A DNA stretch of 64,000 bases, taken from assembly GCA_048465415.1 (NCBI GenBank), contig DBFWLO010000021.1, positions 72,114 through 136,113 on the forward strand, read 5' to 3'. Position numbers and translations under genes: made by a program. How positions within the stretch are numbered: position 1 is the stretch's first letter; each line of letters opens with the position of its first letter. Source of the DNA: Scatosoma sp048465415 (lineage in GTDB: Bacteria; Bacillota; Clostridia; Christensenellales; Borkfalkiaceae). Shown one piece after another: positions 16,694-25,521 of the stretch. Under the pieces are notes generated by a model. The model saw only the letters and a list, made by a program, of their open reading frames with translations. It searched no databases and had not been told where the DNA came from.

Positions 16694-18316
16694 TTATCGG
16701 CGTTTTTTCCCGAGCAAGACGCCGGCTAAACACGTCAGGCCCAAAACCGCCCCGCAGAACCAGACGGACGCCGAACAAGCAAGCGCGGAATTGCAGCCCT
16801 TTCCGCCCGCCTTTTCCCATTTTGCATATAACGTGATATCCTCGTCGGGCGCCGCCGTAAATTCGTATTTATTCGTATATTTTTCATCCGTGTACCAACC
16901 GCAAAAAACGTAGCCTTCCTTAACGGGCGGATCGGGCTCGTAAAGTTTGGTTCCGCAGGGTTTGCGCATGGGGGCGATCTCGCCGCCGCCGTTCGTCTCG
17001 AAAGTCACCGTGAAATTGAGCGGTTTATAAACGGCGTATATCGTATGATTTTCCGCGATTGAAACAACCGTTTCGCCCGTGATCTGGTTGCCGTATTCCG
17101 GTGCGTCAAACCATCCCATAAACTGATAGCCCTTTTTTTGAGCGCTCGGAAGCGCGCCGTAAAAGTCGTTGTAATTATATATTTTGTCGTTTAACGTACC
17201 TTCCGAAAGACTGCCTCCGCCCAGTTCGAAATGTACCGTATATTTGGCGTTTTCCCAGTGCGCGTAAAGAGTCTGATAGTTTTCTTCCGCCGTAAAAGCC
17301 TTAATTTTTTCGCCGCCGTAAGGAGTTTCAAACCAGCCTGTTAAGGCGCTGCCTTTTCTTGAAGCATTTGGCAAAGCCACTTTTTCCCCTTTCTCATAGT
17401 ATCTTACCGCGGCTCTGTCTCCGCCGCCCTGATAATCGTAGAGGACGGCGATTTTATCTTTATTGGTCTCCGCGGCGGAAGCCCCGTCGCCTATCGCGGG
17501 AGAAAGAGAGGAAGTGACGTTTTGAATGACGCTGGTGTTGCGCCCCGCAATGCCTCCGATTTGACCGGGCAGACCGGCAACGCTTCCCGTAAAAGCGCAT
17601 TCCTTTATTTCGCCCACGCCTGTACTTTCCGTTTTATTCGAACCGACGATTCCGCCCGCTTTCGAACGCCCCTCTACATTCGCGGAAGAATTCGCATTGA
17701 TGATCAAACCGAGGTTTTGCCCCGCGACGCCGCCCGTTTCTTCGTCGCCGACGACTTTTCCGTCCGTACGACAATTCAACACGACGCCCAGATTCGTCCC
17801 GCAAATAATCCCCGTATAACTGCTGCTAATTACCTCCGCGCTTTTAACCGTAAGGTTTTTAACCGTACCCGTTTTCCCTATGTACCCAAACAGCCCTTTG
17901 TCGTTTGTATCGGCGACCGCTCCTGTCGTACTGTTTAGATACAGCCCCGTAATCGTCTTTTGATTTCCGTCGAACACCCCGTCGAACGTCCTGTCGAAAG
18001 ACGCCGTCCAATAGCCGATAGAAGTCCAGCCTTTGTCCGACGGGCTCCCTTTGCCGTAGGCCGATAAATCGATATTTTCGGTAAGTCGGATAAATTTCCC
18101 CTTAAATGTATTTCCCGAATTGACGTTTTCGGAAAGCAGAAACAGCTGTTCCGGCGTGGAGATTTCAATCGCCGTATCTTGCGTAAATCCGTTGCCGCCT
18201 CCAAACCCGACGGTTTTTTCCGCTGCTGCCGTTTTATGCGCGGGAATCGCATCTCCGATTCCCGCAAGACACAGCGCCGCTAATATGCCGCATAATAAAT
18301 TTTTGACTTTTAACAT
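16694..18316 (-). CDS. Envelope-anchored protein with GLUG and InlB-type repeats
   Basis: 540 residues. Signal peptide at 1-31. Residues ~45-280 carry repeated GLUG-type turns (GLFGYIGKTGTVKNLTVKS, TGGVAGQNLG, AGGIVGSNK, IGGIAGRNTS). Residues ~290-500 carry three Listeria-Bacteroides type repeats (GSALTGWFETPYGGEKI, GYQFMGWFDAPEYGNQI, GYVFCGWYTDEKY). The end is a Gly/Cys-containing linker (GGKGCNSAL), one membrane span and KKRR, that is, a C-terminal membrane or sorting anchor without LPXTG. No catalytic motif. A role as adhesin or scaffold next to the exported hydrolases is inferred. It starts 9 nt after the GH140-like gene. Confidence 0.75.
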   Translation of the reverse strand: MLKVKNLLCGILAALCLAGIGDAIPAHKTAAAEKTVGFGGGNGFTQDTAIEISTPEQLFLLSENVNSGNTFKGKFIRLTENIDLSAYGKGSPSDKGWTSIGYWTASFDRTFDGVFDGNQKTITGLYLNSTTGAVADTNDKGLFGYIGKTGTVKNLTVKSAEVISSSYTGIICGTNLGVVLNCRTDGKVVGDEETGGVAGQNLGLIINANSSANVEGRSKAGGIVGSNKTESTGVGEIKECAFTGSVAGLPGQIGGIAGRNTSVIQNVTSSLSPAIGDGASAAETNKDKIAVLYDYQGGGDRAAVRYYEKGEKVALPNASRKGSALTGWFETPYGGEKIKAFTAEENYQTLYAHWENAKYTVHFELGGGSLSEGTLNDKIYNYNDFYGALPSAQKKGYQFMGWFDAPEYGNQITGETVVSIAENHTIYAVYKPLNFTVTFETNGGGEIAPMRKPCGTKLYEPDPPVKEGYVFCGWYTDEKYTNKYEFTAAPDEDITLYAKWEKAGGKGCNSALACSASVWFCGAVLGLTCLAGVLLGKKRR

Positions 18317-18325
18317 GATTTCACC

Positions 18326-19600
18326 TTATTCTAAAATTTTAATGAGCAGTAACGCGTCGTTGCCTTTTCCCTGTTTTCCGGGCACAAACACGCTCTTTTC
18401 AGCCGGATATATCCCCTCGATCGTTTTCGTACCGGTGACAGGATCTACCCATTCCGCCCGAACGCTTTTGCATTTCAGCATTTTCAAATCGACGATAAAG
18501 GGCAGCCCCATCGGAGAATAGACCGCGCCGCCGTTTTCGTGATACGCGCCCCAGATATTTCCGTTTACCGTATCTTTCAGAAGCTCGGTGACGGGACAGG
18601 CAAAGCCGCTTGAAAAACGCAGCCGCCAATAGGAAATTTCTTCGGCAAACTTTTTCAAAACCGACAGATCGGAAATTGCCGGCGTATCGAGCGCGTCTTT
18701 CCAGACGCATAAAAAAGATTCGTCCGGTTTGCGGTTGAATTTCCAAACGTTATGGTTCCCGTAAACGACGCCGCAGGCGCCCGCCAGAACGTTCTGATAG
18801 TGATTGATTCTGAGATCTTCGCGGTTCCAAAAGTATCCGAAATCGGGACGCCAACAGGCGGGATGATCCTCGTAACGGCTTTCCCCATCCACAAACGGTT
18901 TCCCCTTTCCGTGTATTGTCTTTAACAGGTCCGCGCTGTAATAACAGGTATCGACGCCGTGGCCCGATTGCGTCATGAAAAAATCGACGTATTCCGCGTC
19001 CGGCAAATAGTCGAAAGAAGTATGTCCCGAATCGGGGTGATAGGTGATGAGTTTCTCCGGCGTTATCTTTTTCAGCGTCTTTCCGAACGCGTCGATGATT
19101 TTTCTCTGCCGCTCGTTTTCGATGGGACGATCTCCGCCGAGTATCCAAAAAACATTATCGAAAGTCTTGTATCTTTCCGCTAAAAATCCGGCGTAACGCT
19201 CCGCGTTTTGCCGGGTGAAACATTCTGGGCCCGTTCCCCATTTTTTGTTCCATTTATCCCCCCAGGCCGGCAGCAGGGCGACGAACAATCCCCCTTCGCG
19301 GGCAAGCGCAACCACGTAATCCACAAACGAAAAATATTTCTCATTGGGCACGAGTTCCCCTTCCCCGCGCGAGATAAACGGGATTTGTCCCTCCGCATTC
19401 CCTTCCGAAAAATCGTCGAGTTCGGAAAGAACGGACGCGGCAATCACATTAAATCCCCTCGAGGCTCGATTGTTCAGATAGAATTTCGCATCTTCCCGTG
19501 AAAGCGCATGGAACAGATTCCAGGCGGTGTCCATGACGAGAAAGAAGGGCCTATCGTTGAGGGCGACATATTTTCCCTCTTTTACGGTAAGGTTATTCAT
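18326..19600 (-). CDS. DUF4038 glycoside hydrolase, GH140-like (apiosidase type)
   Basis: 424 residues from ATG 19600 (GGGG RBS; a TTG at 19612 is less likely). The TIM-barrel start PFFLVMDTAWNLFHALSREDAKFYLNNRASRGFNVIAA is the DUF4038 signature. VFWILGGDRP, TYHPDSGHTSFDYLP, and VDGESRYEDHP supply the barrel acids: the Asp after GG and the Glu in DGE are the likely catalytic pair. Characterised GH140 members remove apiose from rhamnogalacturonan II or apiogalacturonan. No signal peptide, so it would act in the cytoplasm on imported oligosaccharides. The apiose specificity is inferred from the family; related DUF4038 proteins have other targets. Confidence 0.72.
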   Translation of the reverse strand: MNNLTVKEGKYVALNDRPFFLVMDTAWNLFHALSREDAKFYLNNRASRGFNVIAASVLSELDDFSEGNAEGQIPFISRGEGELVPNEKYFSFVDYVVALAREGGLFVALLPAWGDKWNKKWGTGPECFTRQNAERYAGFLAERYKTFDNVFWILGGDRPIENERQRKIIDAFGKTLKKITPEKLITYHPDSGHTSFDYLPDAEYVDFFMTQSGHGVDTCYYSADLLKTIHGKGKPFVDGESRYEDHPACWRPDFGYFWNREDLRINHYQNVLAGACGVVYGNHNVWKFNRKPDESFLCVWKDALDTPAISDLSVLKKFAEEISYWRLRFSSGFACPVTELLKDTVNGNIWGAYHENGGAVYSPMGLPFIVDLKMLKCKSVRAEWVDPVTGTKTIEGIYPAEKSVFVPGKQGKGNDALLLIKILE

Positions 19601-19700
19601 GAAAATCCCCAAAAAGCTTCGGCGTACATTTGCTTTATCCTGTTTTTGTCCGACCGGCGCAGCAAATCCTCGTTTCCGTACTGCGAAGCCGCCGCCTTTT

Positions 19701-19943
19701 TCATGACTTTTTCGGCAACAGCCCGAAGTTGTTTTCGGAGTTTCCGTCGTAGGGCGCCGCTTTCCAGGGATATTTACGCGACGTAAAGGCTTCGTAAAAG
19801 TCTTTTATCTCGGCTTCACTTCCTTCATAGCAGCATTTGCGGCAATAGTACACGCCTTCCTCCTCGTCATAATTGAGAGAAAGATCCTTTTCGCGGCAAA
19901 AACAAGCGGGACACATCAGCACTTTTTTTCTATTTTCAGCCAT
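19701..19943 (-). CDS. Small zinc-ribbon protein
   Basis: 80 residues, start ATG 19943 chosen because AGGGGAGG lies 10 nt upstream; the reading frame is open further but has no better site. Two CxxC knuckles (CPACFCREKD and YYCRKCCYEG) form a treble-clef or zinc-ribbon. The C-terminus (EIKDFYEAFTSRKYPWK) is unremarkable. The start overlaps the end of the upstream 574-residue gene by 28 nt, so the two are translationally coupled. Function unknown; similar tiny ribbons can be DNA- or protein-binding adaptors. Confidence 0.65.
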   Translation of the reverse strand: MAENRKKVLMCPACFCREKDLSLNYDEEEGVYYCRKCCYEGSEAEIKDFYEAFTSRKYPWKAAPYDGNSENNFGLLPKKS

Positions 19944-21640
19944 GATACGATCGCCTCCCCTTTCTTCAATTCTTTTTTCAGCCAAAGCGTATAATAGGAA
20001 TTGGCAATACTTCCCTCTTCAAATCCGCAGATCAGCGGCTCGTCGGAATACAGCCCGAAAACGGTATTCAGCTCTCCGATTTCCGCCCGGACAAAATGCC
20101 CGTTCTTTTCCACCGTCCTGGTCTTATACTCGTATGGTATGCTTTCGCTGTGTGTTTCCCCACCGCAGGAAAGACGGATCGACCGCATGTCTTCGGGATA
20201 TTCCGTGCTTCCCCAACAGCCGCGGATCTGTTCTTCAAACTCGAAAACTTCCTCTTCGGGCGCGTCTTCCAATCTCCTTGTCACTTTGATCATACCGCCG
20301 CCCATAAACTCTAACCGCGAAGCTACCGTGATAGAGTGACCTCCGCATGTCAATTTCACCGATTTTATTTCTGCGCCGTATCGTCCTTCTTCGTTTTTAA
20401 ACACTTTGCAGCTTGTTCTTCTGTCCGATACGGAAACGCGTTCGCCGTTTTTATGAATAAAGCAGGTATAAAACGTCCAGGTACGGTGTTCATAGCTTAA
20501 AAGAAACGGATAGCTGCCGTTCCATAAGGCGTTCCCGTCCGGACCGATGTCCCGTTTTACCTTGCCCGCATACGGTCTCAAATCACGCAGTTCGCCGCCG
20601 ACGTTCATATCGAACGTGCCTCTGAAATAGGGATCGCAGTACCAAAGCATCTGTCTTTTCGTTCCGCAAAGGATATCGTTCCACAGATTGATTTCGGGGG
20701 TTCCGACTTTGACGCTGCCGCGATACCATTCCGTAAACTCGGACATCGTGCAAAAAGCGACTTTCCCCTCTTCGCTCCGTCGAGCGAGGTGTTCTATCGA
20801 TTCCTCATATAAATCGAAAGCCTCGCTCTGCACTTCCACATACTCGTTATTCGCCGCAAGCCAAGGCGAAGAAACGAACATATTGAAATAGGAATAGCCG
20901 TTTAACTCTGCCTGAACGATCCATTGATCGATGAAACGGAGCATGTAGGGACTATGATTTCCGGCGTTCGCTTTCGCGCGGATCACATTAGGCGCATGAG
21001 AAGCAAAATAATCGTCGCGGCTCGTCAATGCGAGGATCATGTCCCGATTCAGATGCGGGAGCGCCACGACGCCGAGAGCTTCCTCGTCGTCGGCGGCAGG
21101 TTTCAAGGCATTATTCTTCGACGGATAATAGGCCCCCCAAGGTCCGCCGTCGGAAAACAGGTTCCAGCAATAATTGTTGCCGTTAAACATATTTACGCCT
21201 TCCTCGAAACAGTTGTTGACGCAGCCGGTAACGGTAGGATAGGCCTTTGTGATCGCATCGATCAGCGGCGCGTCCATAAGATAAGACGCAACCGATTTCG
21301 GATAGAATCCGAATTCTTTATAAAACCTTTCAAAAATCGTGCGAATAATTATTTCACGCGCTTGATGAGAAGCGAGATAGATCATTTCCTCTTTGGTGCC
21401 GCAAAGCTCGCTCATTTCAGAGCTTTGAAAATCGTTGAATGTAATGCCGATCTCATCGCCCAACAGCGCCTGCGTTTTTGCATATTCCACCATATACGGA
21501 TTTTTCAAAGACGTATACGACATAAAAAGCGTCGTGCGTATTCCGCACCGGTGAGCCAGTTCCTGCTGCCACTTCACCACTTCAAACCTTTCCCCATCGC
21601 CGTCCAGGCGATGAAAAATATTGACATACATTTTTCCCAT
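19916..21640 (-). CDS. Unassigned protein with a possible NodB/TIM-like barrel and beta domain
   Basis: 574 residues from ATG 21640. The first ~260 residues resemble polysaccharide-deacetylase or TIM-barrel proteins: YVNIFHRLDGDGERFEVVKWQQELAHRCGIRTTLFMSYTSL, DEIGITFNDFQSSEM, YPKSVASYLMDAPLIDAITKAYP, then WNLFSDGGPWGAYYPS and NHSPYMLRFIDQW. The last ~280 residues are beta-rich (HSITVASRLEFMGGGMIKVTRRLED, EVFEFEEQIRGCWGS). No signal peptide. I cannot place it in a named CAZy family. Embedded between the GH28-like and GH140-like genes, it may be an uncharacterised glycosidase, epimerase or esterase. The frame is open 16 codons further upstream, but that would overlap the GH28-like gene. Confidence 0.6.
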   Translation of the reverse strand: MGKMYVNIFHRLDGDGERFEVVKWQQELAHRCGIRTTLFMSYTSLKNPYMVEYAKTQALLGDEIGITFNDFQSSEMSELCGTKEEMIYLASHQAREIIIRTIFERFYKEFGFYPKSVASYLMDAPLIDAITKAYPTVTGCVNNCFEEGVNMFNGNNYCWNLFSDGGPWGAYYPSKNNALKPAADDEEALGVVALPHLNRDMILALTSRDDYFASHAPNVIRAKANAGNHSPYMLRFIDQWIVQAELNGYSYFNMFVSSPWLAANNEYVEVQSEAFDLYEESIEHLARRSEEGKVAFCTMSEFTEWYRGSVKVGTPEINLWNDILCGTKRQMLWYCDPYFRGTFDMNVGGELRDLRPYAGKVKRDIGPDGNALWNGSYPFLLSYEHRTWTFYTCFIHKNGERVSVSDRRTSCKVFKNEEGRYGAEIKSVKLTCGGHSITVASRLEFMGGGMIKVTRRLEDAPEEEVFEFEEQIRGCWGSTEYPEDMRSIRLSCGGETHSESIPYEYKTRTVEKNGHFVRAEIGELNTVFGLYSDEPLICGFEEGSIANSYYTLWLKKELKKGEAIVSWLKIEKKC

Positions 21641-21645
21641 ATCGT

Positions 21646-22968
21646 TTACCTGTACCTGATATTTTTTGCCTTTCTGGTGGACAGCCATAAATCGTCGTCG
21701 CTCATCACTTTCGTATCTCCTATATAAAAAGAATCGAACGTGACGTTCTCGACCGTGCCGTCTTTAAATCCGCAGATCAGCGAATGCGAATAGCCGGGAT
21801 TGAAATCCTGCAAATTACATCGGATATTTCTGAACGTTATATCGCGGATATTCCCTTTTTTTCCTTCCCTATTCCATTTCGGGGAATGAACGATTCTAAG
21901 ATCCACGATCCTGTCAAAAAAATGTTCGACGCGGATATCTTCGTAGAGCACGTTTTCGACGTTCGCCGTATCGCCTAAATGAATAGTAAACAAGCCTCCG
22001 AAACCGTGTACCGCGATAATGTCGCAGTTGAAAAATTTGATATTTTTGACGCTTTGACAGCGAAGTTCGAAGCCGATTTCCAAGCAGTTTCCCGCATTTT
22101 CCTCCGAGGAATAAAACGTGCTGTTTTTTACAACGATATTTTCCACGTTTCCGTTCCACGGCATCGTCGCATTCTGCGGATTCATCGTATTGTCGAACGA
22201 TTTAATCGCGATGCAGTCGTCGTTGTTGCGGAAAAACACGCGGTCGATCGTGATATTCTTACTTCCGACGATATCCACTCCGTCGGAAGAAACGTTTTCG
22301 GACACTTCTCTGACTCCGTAAACATAACAGTTTTCGCAGGCGCCGAACACGATATTCCAGCACGGCGTATTCGCCAGTACGATGTCCTCGACGCCGCAAT
22401 TTTCACAGCCTTCGAAAACGACGAAATATTTTCTCAATCTGTCGTCTCCGTCACCGTACTCGTATAAGCCGTCTAAAATCCCGCGGCCTTTTATTTTCAC
22501 GTTTTTCGCGTTTTTTACCCGAACCGTGCCGCGGACGACCGCGCCGCCCTCGATATAGAGAGTCTGATTGTCCGTAAGCGTGATCTGTCCCGCGTCGTAC
22601 ACTTTCCCGCCGGCAAAATACACAACGCCTTCGTCGTCTTTGTCGGGGACCTCCCCCTCCGCGGGACTGAAAAACAGATATAAAGGCATCTTTTGATGAT
22701 TGACGTCTATCTGCAAATTTTCCGGCTGTCCGATATCGAAACATATCGTATGATCGGTGTATTGCGCTTGAATATTTTTACTGAGCGGCCGCACCGTCAC
22801 CGAAGCGATCTCTCTCGTAGTGACGATTTCGACGTGAAAAGTATCCCCGGAAACCGCCGCGATATATCCTTTCGACGCCTTATAGACGAAAACCTGCTCC
22901 CCATTTACTTTCAGGAAAAACTCCTCCGATTTCGGAGCGCAGACGGAATATTGATAATTTTGAAACAT
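21646..22968 (-). CDS. GH28-like polygalacturonase-fold protein
   Basis: 440 residues. N-terminal beta domain (1-120), then a parallel beta-helix. The core LANTPCWNIVF, SSDGVDIVGSKNITIDRVFFRNNDDCIAIKS matches the GH28 active-site region (the D of SDGVD and the paired D of NDDC). The GHG and RIK motifs of classic polygalacturonases are not evident (NCLEIGFELR stands instead), so specificity is uncertain. No signal peptide, so it likely acts inside the cell on imported galacturonate- or other uronate-containing oligomers. RBS GAGAGG. A 174-nt gap with a GC-rich hairpin separates it from the upstream lipoprotein. Confidence 0.72.
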   Translation of the reverse strand: MFQNYQYSVCAPKSEEFFLKVNGEQVFVYKASKGYIAAVSGDTFHVEIVTTREIASVTVRPLSKNIQAQYTDHTICFDIGQPENLQIDVNHQKMPLYLFFSPAEGEVPDKDDEGVVYFAGGKVYDAGQITLTDNQTLYIEGGAVVRGTVRVKNAKNVKIKGRGILDGLYEYGDGDDRLRKYFVVFEGCENCGVEDIVLANTPCWNIVFGACENCYVYGVREVSENVSSDGVDIVGSKNITIDRVFFRNNDDCIAIKSFDNTMNPQNATMPWNGNVENIVVKNSTFYSSEENAGNCLEIGFELRCQSVKNIKFFNCDIIAVHGFGGLFTIHLGDTANVENVLYEDIRVEHFFDRIVDLRIVHSPKWNREGKKGNIRDITFRNIRCNLQDFNPGYSHSLICGFKDGTVENVTFDSFYIGDTKVMSDDDLWLSTRKAKNIRYR

Positions 22969-23078
22969 GTCGACCTCTCATCGAATAAATTTCAGGGAGC
23001 TTTGTTCCCGGAAGAAACGGCGTTTTCCGGCGCCTTGTTTCCGTTTTCTCCCATTACAAATCGAACGGAAAGGTTACG

Positions 23079-23127
23079 GACGATCCCGCGGACGGTTTTA
23101 TTTTTTCCGCCTCGCCGCGGGATCGTC
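23079..23127 (-). other. Stable GC-rich hairpin between two genes
   Basis: A perfect 13-bp inverted repeat (23079-23091 with 23115-23127, 23-nt loop) lies 16 nt after the BIG2 lipoprotein stop. No T tract follows on the minus strand, so it is a poor terminator. It may protect the 3' end of the upstream message or set relative expression. Confidence 0.5.
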
Positions 23128-23142
23128 GCGCATATCTTTCCA

Positions 23143-25503
23143 TTATTGCTGAGGATAAGTATATTCCACCGTCACCGTAAAGCTGCCGCTGAAAACCGTA
23201 TCCGCTTCGCCCGCAAAAAGCAGCGCCATGCCGGTCGTCGCGCTCGCCGGAATCTCCATCGTAAATTCCGAATTGAAATAACCGGAAAAATTCCAATCCG
23301 CTTCGTACCATTCCGCGCCCGTTTTTCCGACCAACTGCAGCTGCGGGGCGGCAGCAGTTTCCGCGTTAAACAGTTTGCCTTCAAAATTGGAAATCGTTAC
23401 TTTCACGGAAGAGGGACGCTTTCCCTCTTCAAAAGGAAGATAGAGGTGGTTGCCGAAGTTGCCGAATCCCGGAACGCCTACAAATTGATAATGGACGGTC
23501 CACTCATTCGCTTTGCCCTCGACGGCGGCGAATGTAATCGAAGAAGCGATATAGTCGACGTATTCAAAAGAAATATCGAACGTACCCGTGCCGTCTTCCA
23601 CCAGTTCTAACGTCAGATAGGTGGAAATATCTTTACACGCGATGTAGAAAGTCGTCGTTTCGTCTTTGATATATTTCCAGCCGGTCATGCCGCCGTCATA
23701 AAAAAATTGAATATTTTCCAAGCCCGCCGTCGTTGCGGTATGGTTGGACACCGTCACTTTTAAGTGGCTTTTCGTACCTTTCTCGGAAAAACGTATCAGA
23801 TCGGTATCTGCGCTGTAAAATACCGCTTTCCCTTCATTTGAGGAAATCCCGGCTTTTGTCACCGCTTTATCCGCATAAGTGATTCCCGAGATCTCCTCTT
23901 TGACTACTTCTTCAAATACCACGTCGGAGATGACAACGTCTTTATCGACGCTCTTTATAATGTACGCGTTATTCATTACTCCGTCGGCGGTCACGTCCGT
24001 GACGGCATTTTTTACTTCGCCGTTGATTTTGGCGCTCGCGAACGAATATCCCTCATTGGGAACGAAACGAATTTTCAGATCGCTGCCTTCACCCGCCTGA
24101 GAAGGCGCCTCAACGGCGCCGTTTTCCACCGTCGCGGGCGCAGTAACCGTATAGGCACGCGCATAATTTTCTTTGATCGTCAAATCAAATTTACCTTTAT
24201 AGACAGTTTTTCCTTCCGCTTCCGTGCTCGCTTCGTCTTTGCCTGCGACAAAGAAATAGTAGCCTACAAGCGCGCCTTTATCCTGAGGAACGCTAACCGT
24301 AAGTTTTTCGCCGTCCGATTTAATGATGGTGAATGTGGAAAACTCCGCATTCTCCCAATACGCCCCTTCAAGCGATTTGCAGAAAACGATCTGCGCGAAC
24401 AGCTCCCCGTCGTACGCGGTAAAGTTTTCGCCGTCCTTCGAAGAAGAGAATCCCGTGATATTGGAAATCGTGAAATCGATCGTCGCGGGCGTCAGGCCTT
24501 CTTCAAACGCAAATAATTTCGCGGCGTCGCTTAAAGCCACTTTGCTGTTGGAAAGAAATTCCACTTCATACGTACCGTTTTGCCCCGCCTTTTCGACAAC
24601 CGAGATGGAAGGCTCAAAATCTAAGGGAGGATCGCCGAGATCTCCTTTTTTCAGCCCTACGTTCCAGATCAGGAAACTGCCGTTGAACGTGTCGCCCTCG
24701 TTCCAAACTTCCCGATAAGAATCGGGGAAAATAATCAAAGACTGAATCAAACCGTTCGCCTTCGTTCCGTCCACGGTATTGTCGCCTTTGCTCGCAGCCG
24801 CGAGTTTGATCTCTATTTCAAAATTTTCCACCGCGCCGCTTTCCACGTCAAACGCGCCGCCGCTGTATTCCCAACCGTTCGTATCGACGATTTTAACGAC
24901 GTAATGCGCCGAAGCCGCGCCCGTATTTTTGATGCGGAAACAAACCTTGTTATAATTTCTGTTTTGTTCCGAAAACGTGGCGAATATGTTGTGATACTGC
25001 GTTTCGGAAGTAATATTGCTGTACTCCACCACCGCACGGTCGGCGGCCAGGGTGTTCACCGTGATATTTCCCGTCGCGGAAGCGGCGGTAAAGCTGTTGT
25101 TTTTAGGAGATTCCTTATCGTAGGTAAAATCCCCGGTTTCCGCTTTTTTCGTGATTTTCAGTTCTTTCGTGGCAACTATGTTTCTGTCCTTCTTTAATTT
25201 CGCGGTAATCTTCGCGGTGCCTTCCGTCCAACCCGCCGTGACCAGTCCCGTAGGCGAAATCACCGTCCCCGCCGGCGCTTCTATCGACCAAAGCACCGTT
25301 TTATCTTCATAGGTCGCGGGCGAGATCGAAGCGGTGAACTGAGCCGTCTCCTCCGACGCGATCGTCGCCTTATCGCATTCGATCGTCAACGCAGGTTTCT
25401 CCGCTTCCGAAGCGGAATCCTTATCCGTTCCGCATCCGACCGCGCCCAAAACGAGGCAGACCATAAGAAGTATTGTTACCCATAACTTTCCCAAACGTTT
25501 CAT
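23143..25503 (-). CDS. Lipoprotein with BIG2-like and several beta-sandwich domains
   Basis: 786 residues. Signal with lipobox VLGAVGC (Cys ~24). Residues 35-125 are a bacterial Ig-like (BIG2) domain: LTIECDKATIASEETAQFTASISPATYEDKTVLWSIEAPAGTVISPTGLVTA. Then at least four beta-sandwich segments, among them an apparent carbohydrate-binding-like module near 140-290 (FRIKNTGAASAHYVVKIVDTNGWEYSGG). Residues ~465-545 look like a short repeat domain (VENGAVEAPSQAGEGSDLKIRFVPNEGYSFASAKING). No catalytic motif. It is probably a surface glycan-binding protein that works with the GH10 enzyme encoded 18 nt upstream. RBS GGGAG. Confidence 0.7.
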   Translation of the reverse strand: MKRLGKLWVTILLMVCLVLGAVGCGTDKDSASEAEKPALTIECDKATIASEETAQFTASISPATYEDKTVLWSIEAPAGTVISPTGLVTAGWTEGTAKITAKLKKDRNIVATKELKITKKAETGDFTYDKESPKNNSFTAASATGNITVNTLAADRAVVEYSNITSETQYHNIFATFSEQNRNYNKVCFRIKNTGAASAHYVVKIVDTNGWEYSGGAFDVESGAVENFEIEIKLAAASKGDNTVDGTKANGLIQSLIIFPDSYREVWNEGDTFNGSFLIWNVGLKKGDLGDPPLDFEPSISVVEKAGQNGTYEVEFLSNSKVALSDAAKLFAFEEGLTPATIDFTISNITGFSSSKDGENFTAYDGELFAQIVFCKSLEGAYWENAEFSTFTIIKSDGEKLTVSVPQDKGALVGYYFFVAGKDEASTEAEGKTVYKGKFDLTIKENYARAYTVTAPATVENGAVEAPSQAGEGSDLKIRFVPNEGYSFASAKINGEVKNAVTDVTADGVMNNAYIIKSVDKDVVISDVVFEEVVKEEISGITYADKAVTKAGISSNEGKAVFYSADTDLIRFSEKGTKSHLKVTVSNHTATTAGLENIQFFYDGGMTGWKYIKDETTTFYIACKDISTYLTLELVEDGTGTFDISFEYVDYIASSITFAAVEGKANEWTVHYQFVGVPGFGNFGNHLYLPFEEGKRPSSVKVTISNFEGKLFNAETAAAPQLQLVGKTGAEWYEADWNFSGYFNSEFTMEIPASATTGMALLFAGEADTVFSGSFTVTVEYTYPQQ

Positions 25504-25521
25504 ACTTTTCTCCCGATATAA

